DNA from: Astragalus membranaceus
Lineage: Eukaryota; Streptophyta; Magnoliopsida; Fabales; Fabaceae
Assembly: GCA_039519185.1 (NCBI GenBank)
Contig: CM076848.1
Span: 60,228,778-60,292,777 of the forward strand
Direction: 5' to 3'
Length of the DNA stretch: 64,000 nt
Below, in pieces: positions 22,943 through 35,395 of this stretch. The position numbers and the translations under genes were made by a program. Position 1 is the stretch's first letter; every line of letters begins with the position of its first letter. Below the pieces are notes generated by a model. The model saw nothing but the letters and a program-made list of their open reading frames with translations, was not told where the DNA came from and searched no databases.

Positions 22943-23734
22943 CTTGTGGCCAGGTTTGCCACACTTATAACAGACAATGCTAGCAGGAGCATCTCCCCCA
23001 CTAGAATTCTTACCTCCAGCAGCCTTCTGATAACTCTTACACGCAGGAACCTCATACGGCTTGCTTCGACTCGGAAACTTGCCCTTTTTCTCAGACACAG
23101 CTTTGTAATGTGCAGTACTGTCCTCCTCAAAGATTCTACAACTATCAACGAGATCATCGAACACACGAATCTTCTGGTAACCAATGGCCTTTTTGATATC
23201 AGGCCTCAAACCATTCTCGAACTTGATGCATTTCGAAAACTCAGTTGTAGCCTCACTATAGTGCGGATAGAATTTTGCCAATTCCACAAACTTCGCCGCA
23301 TATGCAGTCACAGACATACCACCCTGCTTCAGTTCCAGGAACTCTATCTCTTTCTTTCCTCGGACATCTTCAGGAAAATATTTTCTCAGAAATTCTCTAC
23401 TGAATACCTCCCAGGTAATCTCTTCTTGCACAGCCTCCAACCTCTGCCTAGTAGCCAACCACCAGTCGTCGGCCTCCTCAGCCAACATGTGAGTACCAAA
23501 ACGGACCTTCTGCTCAACAGTGCAGTCCATCACCCTGAAAATCCTCTCGATCTCCTTCAACCAAGCCATAGCACCATCTGGATCATATTTGCCCTTAAAT
23601 GTGGGCGGATTCTCTCTCTGGAAAGTAGTCAGACTCTGAAAACCAGCGTTCTCCCCAGCATTCTGCTGACCCTGCACAGCCTGAGCCATGGCTTGCAACG
23701 CAGCAGCAAGAGCAGCATCGTTTCTCCCAGCCAT
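22943..23734 (-). pseudogene. Tekay-2 gag, cut in the first zinc knuckle
   Basis: The minus-strand ATG at 23734 opens gag, close to Tekay-1 gag: ENPPTFKGKYDPDGA, GTHMLAEEADDWW and FPEDVRGKKEIEFLELKQGG. It runs about 264 codons to the first CCHC knuckle (CYKCGKPGHK), where the Cassandra LTR begins at 22942. Gag forms the virus-like particle and the knuckles bind RNA. Remaining knuckles, protease and pol are absent here and should be on the far side of the inversion, outside the window. An open frame extending to 22847 reads into Cassandra and is not gag. Confidence 0.88.
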
Positions 23735-23829
23735 TTCAAATTATCACTGCAGCACAAACCAAAAATTCAGAACTAATCTATTGTCATAAGACACTATGAC
23801 CGGACAACATTGGCCGGACAGACCGAACT

Positions 23830-23841
23830 GCTCTGATACCA
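23830..23841 (-). promoter_or_regulatory. Tekay-2 primer binding site
   Basis: TGGTATCAGAGC on the minus strand, four bases after the LTR end, is complementary to the 3' end of initiator tRNA-Met. Confidence 0.9.
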
Positions 23842-23845
23842 CTAA

Positions 23846-26048
23846 TGTAACACCCCTTTTCTACCCGTTAATTTGTTTGTAAAAATCGGAGTTCAAAAAA
23901 AATTATTTCGCACGAGGAATGTTACACATACTTCAATAAAACAACGCTTCTCAATAAAACAGCTCAAACACAATAATCATGCATCACGTAGCACGTCACT
24001 AAAAGGAGAGCCTCAAAACCACAGTTATCATCGCAAATAAAACTTAACGTCAATAAAACCAACTACGCAGCGGAATAATAAAATAAAACAGAATCGTCAA
24101 CAAAGACATAACAACCGAAATCATTCATAAACATCAAGTTCGTTCCCCCCCCCCCTGAGTGCTACGTATCAGAGCATGAAAACTCGACTCGAAGTAGTGA
24201 AGGTACCTAGTCCTTCACTCGCGATCACCTGCACGTTACCGCATAGGGGTAACATTCAAACAGAAGGGTGAGTCCAATTCAATCCATATAATAAATCATA
24301 TGATAAGCAATAAGTCAAGTCACAGCACTAGAGTAATCACATCACAATTCATCAATTACGTCATTACAACAACTCATCACAATGTCATGTGACTATATGA
24401 AATGCAACCCACTCGCGGGCATATGCATGAGGTACCTTTTATCATCGTCGCTTAGCCTTTATGGCCTCATCGTCGCTTAGCCTTTATGGCTTCATCGTCG
24501 CTGGGTTCATGCACATGGGATACATGAGACACTATGACATGCATCACACACAAACACACACAATCACAGTCAACTATGTGACCCGTCACTTACCAATTTG
24601 CCAAATAAGAGGCACAACACCTGTCAATTCATAATTACACACAACAACGTCGCTATATTATCATCGTCGCTTATTATCATCGTCGCTTAGCCCTTTGGGC
24701 CTCATCGTCACTTATCCATAAACGTCACCAAACATACAGTAGCCACTAAGGGCAAAACAGTCATTTACACATCATCATCAATAATATTGGCCACTAAGGG
24801 CAAAAACGTCCTTTAACTAGCCACTAAGGGCATCATCGTCATTTACACATCATCATCAATAATATTGGCCACTAAGGGCAAAAACGTCCTTTAACTAGCC
24901 ACTAAGGGCATCATCATCATTATAGAAGCCACCAGAAAATAATAAGTTTTTATTTTTAAAAATAAGACACACAGGTAGACAACTGGAAAAGCTTCCCAAC
25001 ACTTTTTGAAACGTTTAAAACGGATGTCCGAGTCAAAAGATATAGCGAAAACAGTTTTCATAAAAATTTGGGAACATCCTGAAAAATGGCGCCCTTGGCG
25101 CCCAGCGCCTGGCCCCTGGCGCCCAGCGCCCAACAACACAACACACACGCAACACAGCACACACGCACACTGGCGCCCAGCGCCTGGCAACACGCAACGC
25201 GCGCACACACACAGCACACACTGGCGCCCTTGGCGCCCAGCGCCCAGCACAACACGACGCACACGCAACACGCAACACGGCGCACAGCGCCCATTGGCGC
25301 CCAGCGCCTGACGCCTGGCGCCCTGTACACTTCCAGCAACACGAAATTCAGCACAATTTCAGCATTTTTTTTTTCAAATTTTTTACATGATCAATCACAA
25401 CACCAATTACAACAATCATGAACACACATAGAATCATCAAAAATCATCCACCAAACATCAAAATTCAGCAACATCACGAGCACACACATGGCGCCCTAGG
25501 CGCCCAAACACTAACAACGGATCTTTGAGCAACGAATTCATCAAACAACATGCTAATCGTAACCACAACATAAAATCACGCATAATTCATACTCATGGAT
25601 TAGATCTAAGCTATCCCTACTTAAACCCTATCATACGAATTATTATAAAAATTGATAGAACTCCCCTTACCTTGGATTTGAAGAACGGAAGCCCTAGAGA
25701 CAGACACGAACAGAACCACAGCAACAGGTCACGTCCCTTGCCCCTCTTTGAGTCGCGACTTCTCTTCTCCTCTTCTCCTCTCCAACGGCGCTCTCACTCT
25801 TCTCTCTATTCTCTTTCTCTCAATTCGCGAATGAGGCACCAAACCCTAGCCTCACTAGCTATTCGCATGTCACTTGGATCATGGGCTTGGGCTTTTCACT
25901 TAAGCCCAGCTCATCCAAGTGGCGCCTCCTTTTCCTAATACCACCACAAAATTAATATAATTTTAATTAACTAAATTATATCCAATAAATTAAATTAAAT
26001 TCCTAAATACTTAATTAAATAAATTAATTAAATATTTAGGGTGTTACA
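23846..26048 (-). mobile_element. Tekay-2 5' LTR
   Basis: A 2,203-bp LTR on the minus strand from TGTAACACCC to GGGTGTTACA, almost identical to the inverted copy at 1-2156. The GGCGCC block is at 25087-25330. CAGGG (26049-26053) borders it and equals the complement of CCCTG at 2157-2161, so the two LTRs bracket one insertion into the Tat element. Confidence 0.9.
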
Positions 26049-28372
26049 CAGGGCGCCTGTGACGAAGCAGCCAGCGCCCACGAGGGCGCCTGGCAAGGCG
26101 TCTGTGATGAAGCAGCCAGCGCCCAAGAGGGCACCTGGCAGGGCGCCTGTGATGAAGCAGCCAGCGCCCATGAGGGCGCCTGGCAGGGCGCCAACAGGAG
26201 AACACAGCATTTTGGCGCAGGGCGCCGACAGCAGGAAACATGGCGCAGGGCGCCCAAGAGGGCGCCAACACAACTTCGTCCATGCTTATCCGATGGAGGC
26301 ATGCGAACATGCGTTGGAAAGCTAAGAAGAAGAGCTACAACTTTCATGTTAAGCTCAAAATCTAATTCGTACGTCTCCACACCCAGGAAGGGAAACAAGC
26401 TGACGGCCCCATAACAAGGCCTGTGCAGCCCAACATCCAGCACCCATGAGGGCGTCAATTCAAGCGTCCGTGAAGGCTGCCAATGCATGGCAAACCAGCA
26501 CCCGAGGCGCTCAAGAGGGCGCCAAATCCCTGCTCACAAGCTAGCATTCAGCCTAGCGCAAGACGGCATCCAGGCGCTCGGGAGGGCGCCAAATTCTGCT
26601 TCGAAGGCAGCCAACATGGCGCACAAGACAAATAACTAGTGCATGAGCACATAAGAAAATCATAAGATGCATGAGCATGCGACTGCACGAGTCAGTGAGA
26701 AAATGACATAGTACACGACCACGTGAGCGAATAACATAGTGCACGAGCACATGAGAAAATGAAATGGTGCACGAGCACCTAGGAAAGTAGAGCGATACAT
26801 GAGCATCCGAGAAAATTAAATAATGCATGAGCACGGGAGAAAATGAGATATAAAGATAGTGCATAAGCACGTAAGGCAGCACACGGAAGGACGCCTGGCA
26901 AGGCGCCAAGGCAGCAGCAGGGCGCCACCAACGGAAGAAAGGGAACCTCCCCCTACTTGCACATGCTAGAAAACAATCGCTCCAACAGGATAATTGTTGT
27001 GATCAGCTGACGAAATTAGCAGGCCCGACAATGGCACGAGCCGAAAGGGCGACCTCACCTACGAGGGCATCCTAAACGACAACATCGAGTCAAGACCATC
27101 CCTCGAGATAAACTCAACTTGGGGGACAACGGTGGAACCAAACCAAATATCCACCAGAGGCACCACTGGGGATCACCATCGAGGAGATCCCCCGACCAAC
27201 GCAAGTAAACATCAAACTCTGCCACGAGGTACGGGGCGGCATCGAAGTCGCAACCTCTGACGGGAGTTAAATTCGGACCAAGATCTGAATAAACTCCCCC
27301 TGAGTCACCGAGAGGGGTGCGAAGCGGCATCGAATATAGTCGCAACCTCTGACGGGAGTTAAATTCGGACCGAGATCTGAATAAACTCCCCCAGAGTCAC
27401 CGAGAGGGGTGCGAAGCGGCATCGAGTATGGTCGCAACCTCTGACGGGACTTAATTCGGACCGAGATCGGAATAAACTTCCCCAGAGTCACCGAGAGGGG
27501 TGCGAAGCGGCATCGAATATGGTCGCAACCTCTGATGGGAGTTAAATTCGGACCGAGATCTGAATAAACTCCCCCAGAGTCACCGAGAGGGGTGCGAAGC
27601 GGCATCGAATATGGTCGCAACCTCTGACGGGAGTTAAATTCGGACCGAGATCTGAATAAACTCCCCCAGAGTCACCGAGAGGGGTGCGAAGCGGCATCGA
27701 ATATGGTCGCAACCTCTGACGGGAGTTAAATTCGGACCGAGATCTGAATAAACTCCCCCAGAGTCACCGAGAGGGGTGCGAAGCGGCATCGAATATGGTC
27801 GCAACCTCTGACGGGAGTTAAATTCGGACTGAGATCTGAATAAACTCCCCCAGAGTCACCGAGAGGGGTGCGAAGCGGCATCGAATATGGTCGCAACCTC
27901 TGACGGGAGTTAAATTCGGACCGAGATCTGAATAAACTCCCCCAGAGTCACCGAGAGGGGTGCGAAGCGGCATCGAATATGGTCGCAACCTCTGACGGGA
28001 GTTAAATTCGGACTGAGATCTGAATAAACTCCCCCAGAGTCACCGAGAGGGGTGCGAAGCGGCATCGAATATGGTCGCAACCTCTGATATGAGTTAAATT
28101 CGGACCGAGATCTGAATAAACTCCCCCAGAGTCACCAAGAGGGGTGCGAAGCGGCATCGAATATGATCGCAACCTCTGACGGGAGTTAATTTCGGACCGA
28201 GATCTGAATAAACTCCCCCAGAGTCACCGAGAGGGGTGCGAAGCGGCATCGAATATGGTCGCAACCTCTGACGGGAGTTAAATTCGGACCGAGATCTGAA
28301 TAAACTCCCCCAGAGTCACCGAGAGGGGTGCGAAGCGGCATCGAATATGGTCGCAACCTCTGACGGGAGTTA
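26049..28372 (+). mobile_element. Tat element interior, part 1 (non-coding)
   Basis: It continues the leader at 2157-2328 across the Tekay-2 insertion. It begins with three 45-bp units of the form 'gcgcctgtgatgaagcagcc' plus 'agcgcccatgagggcgcctgg', then about 1 kb with scattered GGCGCC-type words and a block rich in 'gtgcatgagcac' (26640-26870), then the 92-bp array. No gag or pol motif is present. It is interrupted by Tekay-1 at 28373 and resumes at 37873. Confidence 0.75.
27247..28372. repeat. 92-bp tandem array
   Basis: About 12 units with period 92 (starts at 27247, 27339, 27431, 27522, 27614 and so on). Each has GTCGCAACCTCTGACGGGAG, ACTCCCCCAGAGTCACCGAG and a GGGGTGCGAAGCGGCATCGA segment. 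Tekay-1 interrupts the last unit. Diverged sequence of the same type continues at 37873 ('gttaaaagtcagaccaag', 'cccccagagttaac'). Confidence 0.95.
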
Positions 28373-30892
28373 TGTAGCACCCTTTTTCTACCCGGAAAAT
28401 TTTTGACAAAAATCAGAGTTTCCAAAAACATTTTTCAATACACCCACAAGGGATGCCACATTTACACCGTTAAACACCACACGCCAATAATAAAGTTTCA
28501 CCATTAAAATAGTGCGACAGATAGCACGTCATAACATCACCAAGCAGCGGAATAAAAATCAAGGTTCAATTGAATAATTATAACATCACCATAAAACTTC
28601 GGAAATTAAATATTAAAGACATCTAATAAAACTAGTGTTAATCCCCTCGAGTGCTACGTATCAGAGCGACGACACCGACTCAACTAGGGAAGGTAGACAT
28701 GCCTTCACTCGCAATCACCTGCACGTTACCAACATAGGGGTAACATTCAAACAGAAGGGGTGAGATATCTAACATTATAATAGCATATATGATAGGCAAT
28801 ATGCTAGAGTTACGACAACTATATCAACCGCTTCACAACAACATCAAATTACAAATCACCAAGAATTATCACCAACATCATGAGTAAGTATATGAGATGC
28901 AACCCACACCAACGGGTATATGCATGTGGTACCAATCATCACCAGTAAAGTAGCCAATAAGGGCATCATCACCTGTATGAGCATCACCATCATCAACTAT
29001 AGCTCCAAGGCCGAAGTCATCATCACCAAAATAATGCATATGCAATATATGCGACACCATGAACAATGCACCAGAGACAATTAACAACAACAGACATTTA
29101 ATTGACACAATATCACCAATATCAATAAGTGGTCATAGACCCATCACCTATCACTTTAGCCAACAAAATCGGCACATCACCTGTTACATCATCACCAATA
29201 ACACCAATCATCACCAATAACACCTACACCTATTAGGACAGTCTAACAACTTGACCGACAATCACCAACCTCAAAGACACTAATAAATTTCCCACATCAA
29301 TGGCAACAACAATTTTACAACACCGGGGACAACGACAATTTACGACACCAGGAACAGTACCAATTTACAACAAACAGCGGTATTTGTTTACAGCAAACAG
29401 CAACGATAGCCTTTAAAAACAGCAACTCAAAAATGGAGACAGCAACCATGATTTTCCAGGAAAACAGCAACATAAAAACGGAGACAGCAACCATGATTTT
29501 CCAGGAAAACAGCAACATAAAAACGGAGACAGTAACAGTGAATTTTCAGAAAAACAGCAACATCAAAATGGAGACAGCAACAGTGAATTTTCAGAAAAAT
29601 AGCAACATCATTTTTAGAAAAACAGCAACATTTGTTTACTGTGACAACAACATCATTTTTGGAAAAACAGCATTTGTTTACTGTGACAGCAACATCATTT
29701 TTGGAAAAACAGCAACATTTGTCCTACTGTGACAGCAACATCATTTTAGAAAAACAGCAACAACAGAAACTGGAGCCCAGCAACAGGGCGCCAAGAGAGA
29801 TAGCAGCACAACAGGAACTGGCGCCCAGCAACAGGGCGCCTAATGGAACAGCAGCACAAACAGACATGGCGCCCATGAGCAGGGCGCCTAGCACCACAGC
29901 AACATAAACTGACTTGGCGCCCAAGAGCAGGGCGCCTAGCTCCACAACATCAGAAACAGACTTGGCGCCCAGCAACAGGGCGCCTGGCACAACAGGCAAC
30001 ATAACAGACTTGGCGCCCAGCAACAGGGCGCCTAGGACATCAGCAACACAGGCAGGCAAACAGCAACAGCAGAACATGGGACATCACTGGGCGCCTAGGG
30101 CGCCTTCCCCAACAACACAGAAACGCACAATACAACACTGGGCGCCTAGGGCGCCACTTTCAGCACAACAACCAGCACTGGGCGCCTTGGGCGCCACTTC
30201 CAGCAACAACACAGAACCACCACTGGGCGCCTAGGGCGCCACATTCAGCAACCGAAACAACACTAGCTCGGCGCCCAGCAACAGGGCGCCTTCAGCAGGA
30301 ACAAAACATGACACAGCCACGGCGCCCAGGAGCAGGGCGCCATTTCCAACAACCAAAACACAACACCAAATCGCACCAAACACCAAACACCAAATTTTCA
30401 CCATGATCAATCAACATGAGTACATTCAGACATCACTAAATCAACATTAACAAGATCAAAGAGGCATCATAGGTCTTATCTCCCACATAACCCCCCTCAT
30501 ACACCCTATTATAAAGTAGAACCCACCCTTACCTTAGGTTTGCCGAATACGTGATCCTCTTGCACGAAGACTCCAAAGAACCACATCAACAAAGCTCCTC
30601 CCTTCTTTCTCCTTGGTTTCGCGCTGTTTCCTCTCCTCTTCGCAAATCTCTTTTTCTCTCTTTTCTCGAAGAATGCGCAAAAATGATTCCTAACCCTAGC
30701 TAGTGCTCTCCTTCATGCGCCTAGGCCCTTGGGCTCTTGGATCACGGGCCCCCATCTACTACTCAGCTAATTACTAAACACCACTCCCTAATTTAAATAA
30801 AACATCATTTTATTAATTATTAAATATGACTATACTAATAAAATACCTAAATAATTTAATTAAATAAATAATTAAATTATTTGGGCGTTACA
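28373..30892 (-). repeat. Tekay-1 3' LTR
   Basis: 2,520 bp. On the plus strand it starts TGTAGCACCC and ends GGGCGTTACA. It contains a 'aaaaacagcaacat' repeat block (29400-29760) and the GGCGCC block (29772-30335). Confidence 0.95.
29772..30335. repeat. GGCGCC-rich array in Tekay-1 3' LTR
   Basis: Two motif classes occur: GGCGCCCAGCAACAGGGCGCC-like dyads spaced about 40-60 bp, and GGGCGCCTAGGGCGCC palindromes. The counterpart in the other LTR is at 36796-37313, with part of the palindrome class deleted. Confidence 0.88.
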
Positions 30893-30905
30893 ACTCTCCC
30901 CCACT
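30893..30905 (-). promoter_or_regulatory. Tekay-1 polypurine tract
   Basis: AGTGGGGGAGAGT on the minus strand touches the 3' LTR. This is the plus-strand primer for reverse transcription. Confidence 0.85.
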
Positions 30906-30980
30906 TAGAATATTTCGTCCTCGAAATTTACCTGATTCAAACAACTCGGGATAGGATTCCCGCATCTTGCTCTCCAGCTC

Positions 30981-32705
30981 TCACTTCATGCTCTCTCCGG
31001 CAGCTCCTAGCCAGACTACTTTCACCAACGCAATCTCATTGCCTCTTAAAACTTTCACCTCATGACCTTCGATCCGTACAGGCATCGTCTCCACCGTGAG
31101 ATTATCCCGTACCTCCACATCATCCATGCGGATCACATGAGATGGATCCGAAATATACTTCCGAAGTTGCGACACATGAAACACCTCATGCAAATTCGAA
31201 AGTTTAGGCGGTAAAGCCACTCTATATGCAACATTTCCGACTCTCTCTGAAATCTGATAAGGACCAATAAAACGAGGAGTGAGCTTCTTCGACTTCAAAG
31301 CGCGTCCAACACCGGTCACTGGAGTGACTCTCAAAAATACATGCTCACCTGCTTGAAACTCTAAATCTTTCCTCCGCTTGTCGTGATAACTCTTCTGTCG
31401 ACTCTGCGACGCCTTCATCTTCTCACGAATCAACTTCACCTTTTCAGTTGTCTCTCGAACAATCTCCGGTCCAAGCACCACACTCTCTCCAGACTCATAC
31501 CAACACAGCGGGGTTCTACACTTCCGACCATATAATGCTTCAAAAGGTGCCATCCCAATACTAGAATGGTAACTGTTGTTATACGTGAACTCTATCAGTG
31601 GAAGGTAGGAATCCCACGAACCTCCTTGTTCCAAAACACAAGCCCTCAACAAATCTTCTAATGACTGAATTGTCCTCTCTGACTGACCATCTGTCTGAGG
31701 ATGATATGCCGAACTCAACCTCAACTTAGACCCCAACTTCTCTTGCAAACTCTTCCAGAAATCTGAAGTGAACCTCAGATCTCTATCCGAAACAATACTC
31801 ATAGGGACTCCATGAAGCTTCACAATCTCCCGGATATAAATCTCCGCCAACTTCGACACCGGATACGTGATGCTGATAGGAACAAAATGAGACGATTTCG
31901 TTAACCTGTCAACAATCACCCAAATCGCATCATACCCTTTCGCAGTATTAGGCAATCCCGTCACAAAGTCCATCGAAATGCTATCCCATTTCCACTCCGG
32001 AATTTCTAACGGTTGCATCAACCCAGCAGGCTTCTGATGCTCAACCTTTGACTTCTGGCAAGTCAAACATGCATAAATGAACTGCGCCACATCTCGCTTC
32101 ATACCAGGCCACCAAAACAACTTCTTCAGGTCTTGGTACATCTTTGTAGCTCCCGGATGAATACTTAACTTACTTCTGTGACTCTCTTCAAGAATGGCTC
32201 TCTTCATGTCTGCATCATCAGGAATGCAAATCCTACCACGGAACCTCAACACACCTTGGGAATCCAACCTGAAATCCTCATTCTCAGATTGATCAATCTC
32301 GACCGTCAAGTCTACAAGCTTAACATCTGATTTCTGGGCCTCTCTGATGCTGTCCAGAAAATCATTACCAATATTCAACATTCCTAACTTAACACTCTGA
32401 GGTGTCACTTCACAAGCCAGGCTTATATCTCTGAACTCCTCAATCAGCTCTAACTCCTTAACCATCATAGCCGACATATGCAAAGGCTTCCGGCTCAAAG
32501 CATCAGCCACGACATTAGCTTTGCCTGGATGATAGTTCAAACCGAAATCATAGTCCTTCAACAACTCCAACCATCGTCGCTGCCTCATATTCAACTCCTT
32601 CTGGTCAAACAAATACCTCAAGCTCTTATGGTCACTAAACACCTCAAATTTAGAACCATAGAGATAGTGCCTCCAAATCTTCAGCACAAAGACCACTGCA
32701 GCTAA
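30981..32705 (-). pseudogene. Tekay-1 RNase H C-terminal part, integrase and chromodomain-type tail
   Basis: The open frame follows a stop at 32706. It starts in RNase H (VFVLKIWRHYLYGSKF, DHKSLRYLF, NVVADALSR). The integrase zinc-binding region ends ACLTCQKSK; the DDE residues are in SMDFVTGLP, VSDRDLRF and GQSERTIQ. GPYQISERVGNVAYR is the GPY/F motif, and the tail with EVKVLRGNEIALVKVVW is chromodomain-like, as in Tekay/Del chromoviruses. Such tails are thought to direct integration to heterochromatin. A stop at 30981 removes the last ~20 residues, whose coding sequence continues recognisably downstream (MRESYPELF). Apart from these two stops the frame is intact. Confidence 0.92.
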
Positions 32706-34205
32706 CTACAAGTCATGAGTGGGATAATTCTTCTCATGAACTCTTAACTGTCTCGACGCATACGCAATAACCTTCCCATCTTGCATAAGCAGACCACCTA
32801 AACCCATTTTTGAAGCATCACAATACACCACAAACGACCCTTCCGGATTGGGCAACGTCAAGACAGGAGACGTTGTCAATCTCTTCTTCAATTCCACGAA
32901 ACTTTCTTCACAACGGGCGTCCCAAATGAAAGCCTTTCCTTTGCAGGTTAACTGAGTTAACGGAAGTGCTAACTTAGAAAAACCTTCAATGAATCTTCTA
33001 TAATAGCCGGCCAATCCCAAAAAGCTTCTAATTTCGGTAGCCGACTTCGGAGCTTCCCAATTCAACACTGCCTCTACTTTCGACGGATCCACCGCAATAC
33101 CACTACCAGAAATGACATGACCGAGGAAACTCATTTCCTTCAACCAGAACTCACACTTTGACAACTTTGCATACAGCTTCTTTTCCTTCAGTACTTCCAA
33201 TACTAACCTCATATGCTCTGGATGCTCTTCCTCCGATTTAGAGTAAATCAGAATGTCGTCAATGAACACCACTACAAACCGATCTAAGTAAGTATGAAAT
33301 ATACGATTCATATATTCCATAAATACTCCTGGTGCGTTGGTAACACCGAACGACATCACCGAATACTCATAATGACCATAACGGGTTCTGAAAGCCGTCT
33401 TCTGAATATCTTCGTCCTTCACCTTGATCTGATGATAACCCGACCTCAAATCAATCTTATTGAATACTTGAGCACCCACTAACTGATCCATCAAATCGTC
33501 TATCCTCGGAAGTGGATACTTGTTCTTAATTGTCACCTTATTCAACTGCCGATAATCCACACAGAGCCTCATATTACCATCCTTCTTCTTCACTAACAAC
33601 ACAGGAGCTCCCCACGGCGATACACTCGGCCTCACAAACTTCTTCTCGAGCAGATCCTCAAGTTGCTTCTTCAATTCAGACAATTCGGATGCGGACATCC
33701 GGTACGGTGCCATAGAAACAGGTCTGGTACCAGGTACAAGATCAATAGAGAACTCAACTTCCCTCTCTGGCGGTACACTTGGAATCTCATCAGGGAAAAC
33801 ATCAGGAAACTCGCGCACCACCTGCAACTCTTCAATGATAGCTTGATTCTCAACAGACAACGACGCCATCAGCGAGAATAACTGAACTCCTTCCTTCATC
33901 AACTTCCGCAACTGACTAGCGGATAACAGACCAGACTCCTCTCCTTCAAAACTCACTGACTTGCTACGACAATTAATATGGACGTGGTTATGCTCTAACC
34001 AGTCCATACCCAAGATTACATCCAATCCGCTCAACGGCAAACAAACAAAATCCACAACAAAGTCTCTGTCGAAGATCGACAAGGGACACTGAGAACACAC
34101 CAGAGAAGTAGTTACCGACCCCTTAGCTGGAGTGTCGACAACCATCTCTCCATTCATAGCAGACAATACAAGACCCAATTTCTTACAACAATCAGCAGCA
34201 ATAAA
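32706..34205 (-). pseudogene. Tekay-1 protease C-terminal part and reverse transcriptase
   Basis: About 490 codons open between two stops. Residues 1-80 finish the aspartic protease (LSGLDVILGMDWL). RT follows, with PYRMSASELSELKKQLEDLL, MRLCVDYRQLN, NKIDLRSGYHQI and catalytic FIDD in VVVFIDDILIYS, then the thumb and connection (RSFLGLAGYYRRF) and the RNase H start (VVYCDASKMGLGG). The stop at 32706 lies in RNase H. The upstream stop at about 34206 separates it from gag and the protease active site. Both are single-codon lesions in an unshifted frame. Confidence 0.92.
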
Positions 34206-35276
34206 TCAATGAGTAGCACCAGTATCAACAATAGATTTTAGAGGAGTACCATTAATGAAGCACGTACCTCTAATAAGTCCATCATCTTCAGTAGGCTCTT
34301 CACCTGCTAAAGCGAACACTTTTCCACTAGATCTTTCTTTCTTCGGCTTCGGACACTGCGTACTAATGTGCCCTCCTTCACCACAGTTGTAGCAGACCAC
34401 CTCCTTACGCTCACACTCAGCCACCACGTGACCCTCCTTACCACAACGGTAACACTTCTTCACTTCAGCTTTGCACACGTTACTCTTGTGACCAGCTTTG
34501 CCACATTTGTAACATACAATGCTAGCAGGAGCATCTCCCCCACTAGTCTTCTTGCCAACAGCAGCTTTCTGCTTACCCTTACCAGCAGGAACATCATACG
34601 GCTTACTACGACTTTGAAATTTGCTCCTCTTCTCATTCATAATCTTGTAGTGAGCATTGTTGTCTTCCTCATAAATTCTGCAGCTATCAATCAAGTCGGA
34701 GAAAACACGGATCTTCTGGTAACCAATCGCCTTCTTAATCTCAGGACGCAGCCCATTCTCAAACTTAATGCACTTGGAAAACTCAGCAGTAGCCTCGCTG
34801 TAATGCGGATAGAACTTTTCTAATTCCACGAACTTAGCAGCATACTCAGTCACGGACATATTCCCTTGCTTCAGCTCCAGGAACTCAATCTCTTTCTTAC
34901 CTCGGACTTCCTCCGGATAGTATTTTCTCATAAACTCCCAGCGGAACACAGCCCAAGTGATCTCCTCTTTTGCAGTCTCCAATCTCTGTCTAGCCTCTAA
35001 CCACCAGTCATCGGCCTCCTCTGCCAGCATATGCGTACCATAACGGACCTTCTGTGCTAGAGTGCAGTCCATCATACGAAAGATCCTCTCCATATCTTTC
35101 AACCAAGCCAAAGCCCCATCGGGATCATACTTGCCCTTGAAGGTAGGCGGATTCTCCCTCTGAAATGTAGCCAAACTAAGAGACCCACCATTCTCACCAG
35201 CATTCTGTTGACCCTCCACAGCCTGAGCCATAGCAGCCAACGCAGCAGCAATAGCAGCATCGTTCCTTTCAGCCAT
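34206..35276 (-). CDS. Tekay-1 gag with protease active site
   Basis: A 356-codon open frame from ATG at 35276. The gag domain (residues ~45-190) has ENPPTFKGKYDPDGALAWL, EEADDWW and YYPEEVRGKKEIEFLELKQ. Three CCHC knuckles follow (CYKCGKAGHKSNVC, CYRCGKEGHVVAEC, CYNCGEGGHISTQC). The frame ends a few residues after the aspartic protease signature IVDTGATH, at a stop that truncates gag-pol. Gag would package element RNA. The start follows the primer site by about 100 bases, as expected of a leader. Confidence 0.9.
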   Translation of the reverse strand: MAERNDAAIAAALAAMAQAVEGQQNAGENGGSLSLATFQRENPPTFKGKYDPDGALAWLKDMERIFRMMDCTLAQKVRYGTHMLAEEADDWWLEARQRLETAKEEITWAVFRWEFMRKYYPEEVRGKKEIEFLELKQGNMSVTEYAAKFVELEKFYPHYSEATAEFSKCIKFENGLRPEIKKAIGYQKIRVFSDLIDSCRIYEEDNNAHYKIMNEKRSKFQSRSKPYDVPAGKGKQKAAVGKKTSGGDAPASIVCYKCGKAGHKSNVCKAEVKKCYRCGKEGHVVAECERKEVVCYNCGEGGHISTQCPKPKKERSSGKVFALAGEEPTEDDGLIRGTCFINGTPLKSIVDTGATH

Positions 35277-35379
35277 CTCAACTAATCACTACAATCATAA
35301 GCAACAGTTAGAACTAATTGACAATACTTGATCGTCAATGACACAATAACTTGACAACTTGGCCGGACAGACCGAAATT

Positions 35380-35391
35380 GCTCTGATACCA
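35380..35391 (-). promoter_or_regulatory. Tekay-1 primer binding site
   Basis: TGGTATCAGAGC on the minus strand, four bases from the 5' LTR; complementary to initiator tRNA-Met. Confidence 0.92.
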
Positions 35392-35395
35392 CTAA

